From: a virus
IMG/VR virus record: IMGVR_UViG_3300009285_001137
Location: 1-22,172 of that record
Reading direction: 5' to 3' (one strand)
Length of the DNA stretch: 22,172 bases
The notes below the pieces were generated by a model. That model had not been told where the DNA came from and did not search any database. It saw nothing but the letters and a program-made list of their open reading frames with translations. Shown piece after piece: positions 5,967-14,396 of the stretch; within the stretch, counting starts at the first letter, position 1, and every line of letters starts with the position of its first letter. The position numbers and the translations under genes were made by a program.

Positions 5967-6025
5967 GATGCCAGGTCCTCCAAGAGGTCGCGCAGTCGGT
6001 CCATGTCGTCTTTGTCGTCAGGCAT
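5963..6025 (-). CDS. Possible 20-residue acidic micro-ORF coupled on both sides
   Basis: ATG at 6025 overlaps the last codons of the 155-residue gene. The TGA at 5965-5963 overlaps the next ATG at 5966 (ATGA). The product MPDDKDDMDRLRDLLEDLAS would be a short acidic amphipathic helix. It contains the ribosome binding site of the holin-like gene, so its translation could influence that start. No ribosome binding site of its own is obvious, and it may be only a spacer. Confidence 0.3.
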   Translation of the reverse strand: MPDDKDDMDRLRDLLEDLAS

Positions 6026-6485
6026 CGAAGTATACCGCCTCCCTCACCTCGTCCTCTGCCTGCGCCCAAGCCCCACTCTGCGGCTGGATGATGTAGAGGC
6101 TCTTGTCCGTCAGCGCCCACGCCGCCCGATGGCAGACACCGTCCTTGCGGATATAGTCCACGCCGCCCATCGCCTCGGGGATGCGGAGGCCCGCCTTCCA
6201 GCGATAGCGGATGCGGTCAGCGCGGAACAGCCCTTCAAGGTCGTCGCAATCGCAGACCTCGGCCTCGTAATTGGGGTAGACGGAACGGGCGTTGAAGCAG
6301 AACTTCTCCGCGAGGTCGTGCCGCATGGCGAGGAAGCTCTTGTCCTTCAGGAGAGAGAGCATGGCCGCACCGCCCACGGTTCCGGTCAGGCGCACCAATC
6401 CGAGGAGCCTCCCGAGCAGGGCCTCCCGCGAATAGGTCACGCTCCCGGCGTGGTAGTCGAGTCGGCGGAAGGGCCAGATGCTCAT
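6018..6485 (-). CDS. Putative DCDD...H transglutaminase-like/cysteine-enzyme-type phage protein
   Basis: 155 residues starting MSIWPFRRLDYHAGS. The C-terminal half contains VCDCDDLEGLFRADRI (about residues 77-92), then CHRAAWALTDKSLYIIQPQSG. This Cys-Asp-Asp followed by His and a terminal QPQ/EPQ motif resembles a phage family of papain or transglutaminase-like fold. In such a fold Cys, His and Asp/Gln would be catalytic. I recall the motif pattern but cannot confirm the family. Its start overlaps the stop of the tail fibre (ATGA), and it lies right before the holin-like gene. That makes it a candidate for a late cell-wall or maturation enzyme. No standard endolysin is otherwise visible. Confidence 0.55.
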   Translation of the reverse strand: MSIWPFRRLDYHAGSVTYSREALLGRLLGLVRLTGTVGGAAMLSLLKDKSFLAMRHDLAEKFCFNARSVYPNYEAEVCDCDDLEGLFRADRIRYRWKAGLRIPEAMGGVDYIRKDGVCHRAAWALTDKSLYIIQPQSGAWAQAEDEVREAVYFDA

Positions 6486-8506
6486 GGCTTCGCCACCTGT
6501 GCCTTCGCCTTCACTTTCGCTTCCAATGCCGCCACCCGCGCCGCCAGTTCCCGACTTCCCTTCTCAGCCGCGAGCATCCGCTTCCGGAGCATCTGCACTT
6601 CCTGCACTAGCGCGGACGCGATTGCGTTGGGGTCTACTCCGGTCAGCTTCCCGGCGGGGACCGACGCCGATGGCATGACCGACGCGACCTCCTCCGCTAT
6701 GAATCCTGACCTCTGGATGGTGGGGGAGTCCTTCATGCGGTAGAGGACCGGGCGCAGGTCGTCGATGCGCGCCGGGTCATAGGGCAGGGCCGACACTCCC
6801 TGCTTTAGCTTGATGCTGGATGCGACGCACCCATCAAACTTCCCGGCGGCGTCGGTCGTAGCCCCGAGCGTACAGTCCTTTGCCGTCTCTTGCTGGATGG
6901 ACCCGGAGAACTCTGCTCGCGCCGCCGTAAAGGTGATGGTGGAGACGCTTGCAGATATTCCTTCCGCCTGTTTCCATATTGCGATCGTGTTCCCGCAACC
7001 CTCCGTCCCGCAGACGCCGATGCTCATTACCCCATCCACCACCTGATGGGTAAAACTCCCTGAGTTGTCGGTTTCGGTGTACTGCATCCCCGGGGCCGAC
7101 CCCAGAAGCATAAGTCCCCTCGTCCCACCGCCATCGACGATGGTCAGCGATGAGAGAGATACTGTTACTGGTCCGATGATGGTAGGTGCCGTCAGCGTCC
7201 CGCTCGAAAAGAAATGAGAGGCCACCGCCGTCCCTGTCACATCCAGCTTCGTCGTGGGCGCGGTGTTGCCAATGCCGACGTTGCCCAGGTTCCCCGCCAG
7301 TATCGCCCCGCCACGAAGATGCAAAGATTTGTATGGCGAGACATTCTGCGTCCCGACATTCAGGATTGCATTGTAGGCGGCGGAATTGACGGGATAGTCT
7401 CCAGCGGCAGTCCCAATGGATAGGACCTTCATAGACATTCCCGGGGTTCCTCCACCGATTGAGTCCCCGAAGTAAGCGATAGGTTCACCACGGATAGAGG
7501 CGGTGGTTACGGTCAGCACCCCGTTTACATCTAACTTTGCCGACGGAGCCGTCGTCCCCACCCCCACATTCCCCCCGAAATAGGCCCCCGCGTTGGCGGA
7601 GAGGGGGAGGGCGTTGAAGCAGACAGATGCCGTTGACGGACAGATGCCCCCGCCGAAGGTCCCCGTCGCCGCGCTCACGCCTGCCCCCGAGATAGTCAGG
7701 CTCCCCGTCATCGTGTCCCCGGCCTTCAGGACATTCAGGGAGGAGGCTCCGGTCAGGGAGGAGGTGATGGTGCCCGCGCTGAAGTTTCCACTTCCATCGC
7801 GATGCACCAGTGTGTTGATAGTATTCGCAGAAGCGGAACCGTGAGTCCCGGCCGCAGTCAGGGCGTTGTGGCCGTATAGCTGATTGCTCGTTACCGGGGC
7901 CGTAGACCCATTGACCATCGAGTCGAAGACGGCGGCGCATGAGGACACGCCTGCGGCACTGATGTCGAAGGTCACGCTCCCGGCGGCACAGCCAGCGGGG
8001 TCAGCGGCCAGGGCCGTTGCGGTCCCTGCGCTTCCAGACACATTCCCCGTGACATTCCCGGTCAATGCCGCGGTGATGGCCCCCGCGCTGAAATTGCCGC
8101 TCCCGTCTCTCGCTACGATCTGCGAGGCTGTGTTTGCTGACGCCGCACCGTGAGCGTCCGCCCCGGTCAGGGAGGCGTGGGCTTGGGTCGCCACGCCAAC
8201 GGCGACCAGTTCCACGCGCAGGGCGGCGGACGACACCCCCGCCGCCATGGAATCGGTCTTGAGGCCAGCCGTAGAGACTCCGACAGCCACGAACCGCGCC
8301 TCGTAGGTCGCGGAGGAGCCGACAACGGTGGACGAAGATATGGCGTCGAGGGATCGGTTGATACATCCGAACATCTCCGTACCCGAGGCCCCGGCGCGCA
8401 CCTTCTCCAAGGTCAGCGGGCCGCTGGTGTTCTGGCATCCGGCGCCTGCGGCCCAGGCCTGCGACCCCGTCAGGATCAAAACCGCCGCGAGAGCGATGCG
8501 CTTCAT
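6482..8506 (-). CDS. Tail fibre with C-terminal S74 intramolecular chaperone and N-terminal signal peptide
   Basis: 674 residues. The C-terminus (about 563-674) is a peptidase S74 chaperone. It has the Ser/Lys start SSIKLKQGVSALPYDPARI, then LRPVLYRMKD, SGFIAEEVASVMP and a terminal coiled coil. In this family the domain trimerises the fibre and then cuts itself off just before the Ser. The middle is Ala/Gly/Ser/Thr-rich beta-helical repeat, with two DGSGNFSAG units near residues 134 and 237 and several VGVGTTAPSAKLDV-type modules. Unusually, the N-terminus MKRIALAAVLILTGSQAWA looks like a Sec signal peptide with an AWA site. GGAGGAGATACT precedes the ATG, which overlaps the hub-gene stop. Confidence 0.85.
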   Translation of the reverse strand: MKRIALAAVLILTGSQAWAAGAGCQNTSGPLTLEKVRAGASGTEMFGCINRSLDAISSSTVVGSSATYEARFVAVGVSTAGLKTDSMAAGVSSAALRVELVAVGVATQAHASLTGADAHGAASANTASQIVARDGSGNFSAGAITAALTGNVTGNVSGSAGTATALAADPAGCAAGSVTFDISAAGVSSCAAVFDSMVNGSTAPVTSNQLYGHNALTAAGTHGSASANTINTLVHRDGSGNFSAGTITSSLTGASSLNVLKAGDTMTGSLTISGAGVSAATGTFGGGICPSTASVCFNALPLSANAGAYFGGNVGVGTTAPSAKLDVNGVLTVTTASIRGEPIAYFGDSIGGGTPGMSMKVLSIGTAAGDYPVNSAAYNAILNVGTQNVSPYKSLHLRGGAILAGNLGNVGIGNTAPTTKLDVTGTAVASHFFSSGTLTAPTIIGPVTVSLSSLTIVDGGGTRGLMLLGSAPGMQYTETDNSGSFTHQVVDGVMSIGVCGTEGCGNTIAIWKQAEGISASVSTITFTAARAEFSGSIQQETAKDCTLGATTDAAGKFDGCVASSIKLKQGVSALPYDPARIDDLRPVLYRMKDSPTIQRSGFIAEEVASVMPSASVPAGKLTGVDPNAIASALVQEVQMLRKRMLAAEKGSRELAARVAALEAKVKAKAQVAKP

Positions 8507-11013
8507 AGTATCTCCTCCGCCAGAATTTCAGCATGACCCGTATCGTAATTCGGTTTATATTCGAGGACCTTCATCTCCAGAGCGTTGGCGAGGATGTTCT
8601 GGGGGGTGTCCAGGACCATCTGGGAGCCCACGCGCGCGCAGGGGTCATTGGCGACGGCGTGGAGCATGATGGATTGGTCAGCCACCGTTACCGTCACCTT
8701 GTCGGAGATGTCGAGCCATGGGACCAGCCATGTCGAAAGCCGCAGGCGTATCCTTGGCTCATGTCCGCGCTCGAAGGCTATTTGCGCCCGGGCCGCGGCG
8801 ATGTCCACGTCATTGGCGAGGGCGCGGGTCCCGAGGTTGATGCCGCCCCCGGGGGGAAGGACGCGCCCGTACTCCTCCTCGCAGGTGGGGGACGATTCCC
8901 CCGCGTCGGCCGCGTCGTACTCCGCGACGTAACTCCCATACTGGACCTTCCCCACCGTGACGACCCGGTCCCGCCCGTCGTCGTAGTCCAGGACGTCGAT
9001 TATTCCGTTCTCCTGGGTCAGGTGGACGACGGACTCCATGCTGACGTCCTTGGACCGGATGAACAGCTTTCCGTCGGGGTCGTCGCCGCCCTCGTAGTCG
9101 ATCATCTTGAGGTAGGCTTCAATGGAGGCCCCGCAGCTCGCGTCCGTTCCGAGGTTCGCCAGGGAGATAATGACTTCGGTCGTGTAGAACTCAGCGCGGA
9201 AGCTCTGCACCACGGGGCCGGCGTAGCGCGTGGTGGCGTCGTCGAACTTGACCCGTATTTTGAGCCATTGCTTCGCGGTGTGATTCATCTGGCCGTCAGA
9301 GTCGGTCGTGACCAGTGCGTCCCACGCTCCCGGACTCCCGCCAGAGTCCACGGCTCCCGCGCTCTGAAAGGTCAGCGTCCCCCCGTTCAGGGATCCGACG
9401 TAGGTGATGCGGCCCATGGCCGTGGGGACCGAGGCCAGGTCGAAGATGTAGACGATCTCATTGTCCGAGGTTGACCAGGAGCCCGAGTCGCCGTATGCGC
9501 CCTCGGCCCATTGCGCGTCCGTCAACATGACCAGGTTGTAGTCGGTCCCGAAGGCTACGGCGTTGACCTCGATGACGTAGGACAGGACCGTGGGGACGGG
9601 GTCCTCGCTGACCGTACCCTGGCTGATGCCTCCGCGCCAGAGCTCGAACGTCCCGGATGAGTCGATGGTGATACGAAAGGCGACACCTCCCGAAGTGGGA
9701 TTCGCCCCGAGGCTCTTTAGCGAGGTCCAGACCCCGGCCGTCTGCCGGCCGAAGTAGCAGCTCCCCGACTGCGAGAAGACGATGCCGTAATGCCCCCGGT
9801 TCGTGACCATGACCTTGATGTAGGCCACCTCGTCCGGGGAGGCCGTGGACTCGATGGATACTTGGGCGCTGAAATGGATGGTCCGAACAGTCGCCAGGGC
9901 CGTGGTCGTGTATGTCTTCCACGCCTTCGCGGAGGCCGAGCCGGGGCCGCCGAGTGGACCCGTGCCGACTCCGAGGTATCCGGCGTCCGAGGTGTAGGTC
10001 CCCCCGGCGAGCGTTGACCATTCTGAGTGTCCGGCCGCCGAGAAGTCGGCTATGGAGTGGAACTGTTGCTGGCCGCTCCCCTCCTCAATGGCCGTGTCGA
10101 TGTTGACGCGCGAGTCATCGGCGTCCCACTCGACTACGGAATCGACCTCCTTGAACCCGGTGGCCGACGGGATGGTGATAGATCCGATGGTCCTCTGGGC
10201 CGCCAGGACCCCGGCCTGGTCGGCGAGGAGGCCGAGCAGGACGCCCAGCTCCTGATTCTGGAGCCACTTCCGGCCCGAGCATTTCACGGTCTGCCCGGCG
10301 AGAGGAGCGTCGGTCAGAGCGAAGGCGACCCGGCCCGTGTTTCCGGGGATGGCTATTTGGTTCGTATTCGACACGCTGTAGGAGTTGCGGGATAGCGTAA
10401 CGGCATTGACTTGCAGGTCGGTGATGTCGTTGACTCCGAGCGAGGTGCTCTCAAAATCCTTATTCGACCCGTCACCTGTCGCCGGGATGCAGTCCTCCAG
10501 TGTAAACGTGGTGGAGACCTTGCCCGGGTCCGACTTCTCAAGCTGTAGGGCGGCCTTGCTCATGACCCGGATCGCGGCGACCCCGCTCCCGGTCATCTTA
10601 GGGCCGAGTGCGATACTAGTGAACTCCGTGACCCATTCGGTAGACCCGGAAGAAAGCTCGTAGCCGCATTGGATAATGAACTCGCTCTTGAACAGGCGGT
10701 AGCCGTCCGTTGCCGTGTCGTCTGCGGCGAAGATGCTGGGCACCGCGGCCGACTGCTTCCACTCGTTGCGTATGTTCTTGAAGGACAGCGTCACCACGCT
10801 CGACTTGATGACGTTCTGCTGCTGACTGTCGATGGCCCAGGGGATAGTCCCGACTCCGACGAAGTCCTGCTCGTACAGGTAGTTGTAGCTCGACTCCAGG
10901 ACGAAGGCGGCCCCGCTCCAATACCTGCGCTTGTAGCCGATGCGGAGCTTGTAGCCCTTCCGGACCTTCGCCGCCCAGATTGCCTTGAACTCGTCGGAGA
11001 CCGTGCGGGCCAT
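8503..11013 (-). CDS. Tail hub/tip protein
   Basis: 836 residues beginning MARTVSDEFKAIWAAKVRKG. The N-terminal 200 residues look like a beta-rich tail-tip domain (NVIKSSVVTLSFKNIRNEW, CGYELSSGSTEWVTEF). Residues about 330-490 have a lectin-like beta-sandwich flavour (TIHFSAQVSIES, FELWRGGISQG). The C-terminal 200 residues contain SKDVSMESVVHLTQENGIID and WLVPWLDISDKVTVTVADQS. These are hub features seen in proteins placed after the tape measure and distal tail genes. Its stop overlaps the fibre start. It probably caps the tail and carries the fibre. Large-domain assignments are inferred from sequence feel and position. Confidence 0.7.
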   Translation of the reverse strand: MARTVSDEFKAIWAAKVRKGYKLRIGYKRRYWSGAAFVLESSYNYLYEQDFVGVGTIPWAIDSQQQNVIKSSVVTLSFKNIRNEWKQSAAVPSIFAADDTATDGYRLFKSEFIIQCGYELSSGSTEWVTEFTSIALGPKMTGSGVAAIRVMSKAALQLEKSDPGKVSTTFTLEDCIPATGDGSNKDFESTSLGVNDITDLQVNAVTLSRNSYSVSNTNQIAIPGNTGRVAFALTDAPLAGQTVKCSGRKWLQNQELGVLLGLLADQAGVLAAQRTIGSITIPSATGFKEVDSVVEWDADDSRVNIDTAIEEGSGQQQFHSIADFSAAGHSEWSTLAGGTYTSDAGYLGVGTGPLGGPGSASAKAWKTYTTTALATVRTIHFSAQVSIESTASPDEVAYIKVMVTNRGHYGIVFSQSGSCYFGRQTAGVWTSLKSLGANPTSGGVAFRITIDSSGTFELWRGGISQGTVSEDPVPTVLSYVIEVNAVAFGTDYNLVMLTDAQWAEGAYGDSGSWSTSDNEIVYIFDLASVPTAMGRITYVGSLNGGTLTFQSAGAVDSGGSPGAWDALVTTDSDGQMNHTAKQWLKIRVKFDDATTRYAGPVVQSFRAEFYTTEVIISLANLGTDASCGASIEAYLKMIDYEGGDDPDGKLFIRSKDVSMESVVHLTQENGIIDVLDYDDGRDRVVTVGKVQYGSYVAEYDAADAGESSPTCEEEYGRVLPPGGGINLGTRALANDVDIAAARAQIAFERGHEPRIRLRLSTWLVPWLDISDKVTVTVADQSIMLHAVANDPCARVGSQMVLDTPQNILANALEMKVLEYKPNYDTGHAEILAEEIL

Positions 11014-11014
11014 G

Positions 11015-11848
11015 TCAGGAGCCCCCGGTTTCCTCGAAGTCGAAAGTCATGGTCTCGCCGCCGGAGCGGGACAGGTGGGAGTAATTCCTGGTGATGGTGT
11101 CGATCACGGCATGGCCCAGCACGGCAAGGCCCGGGCGGTCGCCTGGCTCCGGAAGGAATATGAAGGGGTCCGGGGCGACCAGGACAGCCTCCAGCGCGTC
11201 CGCCTGTGATTCGGTAAGGCCCGCGAACCCGACCGCGAAGTCTCGGAAGTGGTATCCCGCGTCCGATCGTGATATCATCTCGCGGCGGATCGAGTTGTCG
11301 TACATCCGCGCGCCCCGGTGCTTGAATCGGTAGGGCTTGCGCTCGAAAAGGCTCATGCCTATGGGCATTTGCAGGTGCTCGGACGCGGCGATGAGGCATC
11401 CGACCTGCTTGAAGGCGTTGGCCGTCTGGGTCGCCTTGGCCGAGAACTTGATTTTATCGGCCTCTATCGCGGTCGCCAGGGATAGTAGATGGTTCGCCGT
11501 GGTCTGCGCTGTGATGGCTTGTTGGTTCGCTCCGGGATATGTCCCCCCGTTGTCGTCGGAGAGGTCCCAGTCGAACGACGCCAGATTGTGATTCAGGACC
11601 GCGAGGAACTTGACGTCCTGCGCGGTCTGCATCCCCGGTTCCCAGAGGCCGAAGGTAATGGTCTCGGTCGTTGCATCGGACTCCGCTTCCCCTTGCCACA
11701 GGGAGGCCGGGTCCATGTCGCGCAGGCGATGGCGCAGAGCGTTCCCGGCAGAGCAGACGACGTCCCCCTGGTCGTCGGCGTGGACCTTGAGGAATCCCTC
11801 AGTCAAGAAGATGGGCCTCGCGCCCGCGGTCAGGACCAGGGCGCTCAT
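11015..11848 (-). CDS. Distal-tail-like protein between tape measure and hub
   Basis: 277 residues starting MSALVLTAGARPIFLTEGFL. It includes VKFLAVLNHNLASFDWDLSD, a pattern I associate with jelly-roll or discoidin-like parts of tail-tip proteins, then FERKPYRFKHRGARMYDNSI and MTFDFEETGG at the end. The ATG overlaps the tape measure stop (ATGA). It is followed after one base by the hub gene. Position between tape measure and hub is that of the distal tail adaptor in siphophages. No signature is decisive. Confidence 0.6.
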   Translation of the reverse strand: MSALVLTAGARPIFLTEGFLKVHADDQGDVVCSAGNALRHRLRDMDPASLWQGEAESDATTETITFGLWEPGMQTAQDVKFLAVLNHNLASFDWDLSDDNGGTYPGANQQAITAQTTANHLLSLATAIEADKIKFSAKATQTANAFKQVGCLIAASEHLQMPIGMSLFERKPYRFKHRGARMYDNSIRREMISRSDAGYHFRDFAVGFAGLTESQADALEAVLVAPDPFIFLPEPGDRPGLAVLGHAVIDTITRNYSHLSRSGGETMTFDFEETGGS

Positions 11849-13557
11849 CCGTGCGCCCTCTTAGCGTTCAGGGTGCTTTGCTCAGACAGGGCCGAACCGA
11901 AGGCAAGCGCCTCGGCGGCTCCCGAGCGGAGCATGGCGGCCCCGGTCTGGAAGAATCGGCGGGCCATCTCCTGGCTGGAATAGTCCATGCCGCTCGCGTG
12001 GAAGTGCTGCTCGACCTTGCCCCCGCCTACGCTCCCGCCCATCTTGTCGTTGGGGATGATGGCCCCGCTCCGGTCAGGGGTGAACAGTTCCGGCCCGGCC
12101 TCTCCCACCATGTAGGTCTGGCCCGCGTTGACGGGGCCGCCCGTCTCCATGGCCTCGATCTGCGCTACGTTCCGCATCCCGGCCGCGAACGTAGCCGCGG
12201 CGAGGACGTAGTTGTAGGGTGGGGAGGCCGATGCCAGGGCTTTCGTGGCGGCGACCCAGGTGTCTATCGTGGCCGTGATGATGGCCGCGGCCTTCGCCTC
12301 CTTCGACTGCTTCCCGTTCGCGTCGGCAATCATGCCGGAGAGCAGGGACAGGCTCGACTGAGTAGCGGACAGGTTTTGCTCGCGGATGCGCCGCTTGTCG
12401 GCCGCGAGCTTGTCCTCGTCGGACTTCATTTTGCGGAGCGCGGCCTCGTTGCGGCGGGCCACGTCCTCGATGGCCGCCGCGCTGACCTGGCTGGAAGTCT
12501 GGATGGCCGCCGCCGCCGCGGGCGCCGTGGTCTGAGCTGCGGTCATCTGCTCGTTGAGGCGGGCCATGCTGGAGGCCGTCATCTCATAGCCCTGCGCGGC
12601 CCCATTGATGACGGCCTGGGTGATGTTGGCGACGCGGTTGAATCCGAGCGAGGCGTCCGTGAAGGCCTTCATGTCGAGCGTGGCGACGGCCGACAACATC
12701 CGCCCGAAGTAGACTATCTTCTCGGTCAGGACCTCGATGAACGCCTTGACCCCTCCGAAGGCCCCATTCAGCCCGGCCGCGAGGTTGCCTAGGTTGGCCG
12801 TAATGAACTGGATGGTCCCTACCAAGGAGTCCCGCAGGGGGCCCTGCATCTCCAGGAACAGGTCCCCGAAGCGGTTGCGAAGTTGGGACAGTGCCCCGCC
12901 GAGCGTATCCACGGCCGCGGCCGCGCGCCCGCCATAGGCGACGGCAAGCTCGTTGAGGATGAGCGTCTGCGCCTCCGCCAGCCGGCCGCTCTCGGCCAGG
13001 TCGGTGATGTTCTCCTTGAGCGCGTCGCTCATGGACACCCCGGCCCTGCGGAGCATCGTAAGACCGTTGACGGGGTCGTTCAAGGCCATCCCCAGCGTCC
13101 GAGCGGCGTCCGAGGCGTCCCTCCCGGTGGCCGCGGCGAAGTCGAGTATCACTTGCTGGGAGCGGACGAACACGTCACCGACGATGTTGCGGAAGGACAG
13201 CATGGTCGCCTGCATCCGCTGGATGGCCTCGTCCGAGAACGTGGTCACGTTCTGGAGGGCCGCGGATTGGAGCATGAGCTGGGACGCTGTGAATCCGGCC
13301 GCCATCCCGGTACTCTGGACCGCCGCGGCGAGCTGGGCCTGGGCGTTCTCGGCCTCGATGGTGTCCCGGATCATGGCCCCGAAGGAGAACCCTATCCCGA
13401 TGCCCTCCAGGACGCTCTGGATGCCTCCCGACACCGTGGAGAAATGCTCTTGCAGGTTCGTGGCCGCGTTCTTGGAACGCGCCATATCGTCCATGAGCTT
13501 CTGGGAGTTGGCCGAGAGCAGGAGGACCGCTTGGCCCAGGACGTCTTCACCCGCCAC
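11845..13557 (-). CDS. Tape measure protein
   Basis: 570 residues with the recognisable tape measure core: NVTTFSDEAIQRMQATMLSF, AATGRDASDAARTLGMALND, LTMLRRAGVSMSDALKENI and LILNELAVAYGGRAAAAVDT. Hydrophobic helices follow. The C-terminal motif GGPVNAGQTYMVGEAGPELF then IIPNDKMGG is typical. The protein spans the tail lumen and sets tail length. At about 0.15 nm per residue this predicts a short tail of roughly 85 nm. The start is a GTG at 13557, with GGAGGTG immediately upstream. It overlaps the end of the frameshifted chaperone extension. Confidence 0.92.
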   Translation of the reverse strand: MAGEDVLGQAVLLLSANSQKLMDDMARSKNAATNLQEHFSTVSGGIQSVLEGIGIGFSFGAMIRDTIEAENAQAQLAAAVQSTGMAAGFTASQLMLQSAALQNVTTFSDEAIQRMQATMLSFRNIVGDVFVRSQQVILDFAAATGRDASDAARTLGMALNDPVNGLTMLRRAGVSMSDALKENITDLAESGRLAEAQTLILNELAVAYGGRAAAAVDTLGGALSQLRNRFGDLFLEMQGPLRDSLVGTIQFITANLGNLAAGLNGAFGGVKAFIEVLTEKIVYFGRMLSAVATLDMKAFTDASLGFNRVANITQAVINGAAQGYEMTASSMARLNEQMTAAQTTAPAAAAAIQTSSQVSAAAIEDVARRNEAALRKMKSDEDKLAADKRRIREQNLSATQSSLSLLSGMIADANGKQSKEAKAAAIITATIDTWVAATKALASASPPYNYVLAAATFAAGMRNVAQIEAMETGGPVNAGQTYMVGEAGPELFTPDRSGAIIPNDKMGGSVGGGKVEQHFHASGMDYSSQEMARRFFQTGAAMLRSGAAEALAFGSALSEQSTLNAKRAHG

Positions 13558-13903
13558 GCTTCACCTCCGAGGCGATGTTCTTGAAGGCGGCCGCGTTGGC
13601 CGAGTCGATGTCCCGGCGGCTGCGCCCCATGCGCGACCATCGGCCCTTGACCCGGTTCACGTCGGACGGCTTCATCTGCGAGGAGCCCGCGAGCGTGGCG
13701 ATGGTGGCCGCGTTCAGGCTCTCCTGGGCGCGGAGACGGTGCATCTGCTCGACGTGCATCTCGATTGCCTCCATCGGCATCTGCTCGCTCCACTCCTTCC
13801 AGTTCCCGCCATAGAATCGGCGCAGGGCCGGGATGTTCTCTAACAGCTCGCGGCCGGGGTCTTCTTCTCGTCGCCCTCGGCCCCCGGTCGGCTTTGGGCG
13901 CTG
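13547..13903 (-). CDS. T-extension of tail assembly chaperone made by -1 frameshift
   Basis: This frame is open from 13903 down to a TGA at 13547 and continues directly from the slippery site. Read as a fusion, 102 codons of the upstream gene join 118 more, giving about 220 residues. The added part includes RELLENIPALRRFYGGNWKE, MEAIEMHVEQMHRLRAQESL and DVNRVKGRWSRMGRSRR. The second open frame lying between tail tube and tape measure is the lambda G/GT arrangement. There the fusion bridges the chaperone and the tape measure during tail assembly. The GTG of the tape measure lies within its last codons. An independent start at the ATG 13780 is possible but lacks a good ribosome binding site. 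Confidence 0.65.
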   Translation of the reverse strand, partial: QRPKPTGGRGRREEDPGRELLENIPALRRFYGGNWKEWSEQMPMEAIEMHVEQMHRLRAQESLNAATIATLAGSSQMKPSDVNRVKGRWSRMGRSRRDIDSANAAAFKNIASEVKRGG

Positions 13904-14208
13904 AAAAAATAATTGAGGACCTGCGCGCGCTCATCGTCCGACATGGCCCCGGAAACCGCATCCGCGGCCAGCTCCGGGGAGACCACTTTCATGGCGTCCA
14001 GAAGCGCCGCGCTGACGGGCCTCATCTCTTCCGGGTCCACCTTCGCCTTGACCGCGTCCCCCAGGCGCCCCATGTCGCGTAGGACGTTGATGAGGGCGAC
14101 CTTCTCCGAGAGCGTGACCTCCCGGGCCTCCCGGATATGGAACTGCTTGTCGTCCACAGTGATGGTCCGATGCTCGCGCTTGGTCTTGATGCTCAGTCCT
14201 TCAGCCAT
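13840..14208 (-). CDS. Tail assembly chaperone (G-like)
   Basis: 122 residues starting MAEGLSIKTKREHRTITVDD, with GGGAGGGAG upstream of the ATG at 14208. The protein is a mix of a beta start (FHIREAREVTLSEKVALINV) and helices, ending in a charged, disordered tail. It lies between the tail tube pair and the tape measure. That is where siphophages encode the chaperone that keeps the tape measure soluble. Near its end it carries the heptamer T TTT TTC in the correct frame. The assignment rests mostly on order and the frameshift signal, since chaperones diverge strongly. Confidence 0.75.
   Translation of the reverse strand: MAEGLSIKTKREHRTITVDDKQFHIREAREVTLSEKVALINVLRDMGRLGDAVKAKVDPEEMRPVSAALLDAMKVVSPELAADAVSGAMSDDERAQVLNYFFSAQSRPGAEGDEKKTPAASC
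13903..13909 (-). promoter_or_regulatory. Programmed -1 ribosomal frameshift heptamer T TTT TTC
   Basis: The minus strand reads AAT TAT TTT TTC AGC. The heptamer at 13909-13903 is in register with the chaperone frame (X XXY YYZ). Slipping back one base leads to CAG and an open frame of 118 codons. A possible stem CGCCC (13900-13896) / GGGCG (13876-13872) lies just downstream, although its spacer of two bases is shorter than usual. Confidence 0.65.
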
Positions 14209-14395
14209 GACTCCCTCCCTGGGTGTCTCCGCTTGCCTGCGCCTTCCAGAACGCCGCCGTGGTCCTGCGGCTGCGCTCCATGTCCCTCTGGGCGGCGCGT
14301 CGATGATACGAGCTCGCCCGCTTGTGATCCTTCGCGGACGCCAGGAGAGCCCCTGCCGCTTGCTCGAGCGCGGCTACGGCCTCCTTGGAATCCAT
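14201..14395 (-). CDS. Small helical tail-region protein (64 residues)
   Basis: Starts MDSKEAVAALEQAAGALLAS at 14395, one base after the tail tube stop (TAG), and overlaps the chaperone start by a few bases. The product is basic and helical (HKRASSYHRRAAQRDMERSR). It has no recognisable domain. Its frame is conserved in packing with its neighbours, supporting translation. It may be a small assembly factor, but nothing in the sequence proves this. Confidence 0.5.
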   Translation of the reverse strand: MDSKEAVAALEQAAGALLASAKDHKRASSYHRRAAQRDMERSRRTTAAFWKAQASGDTQGGSHG

Positions 14396-14396
14396 C

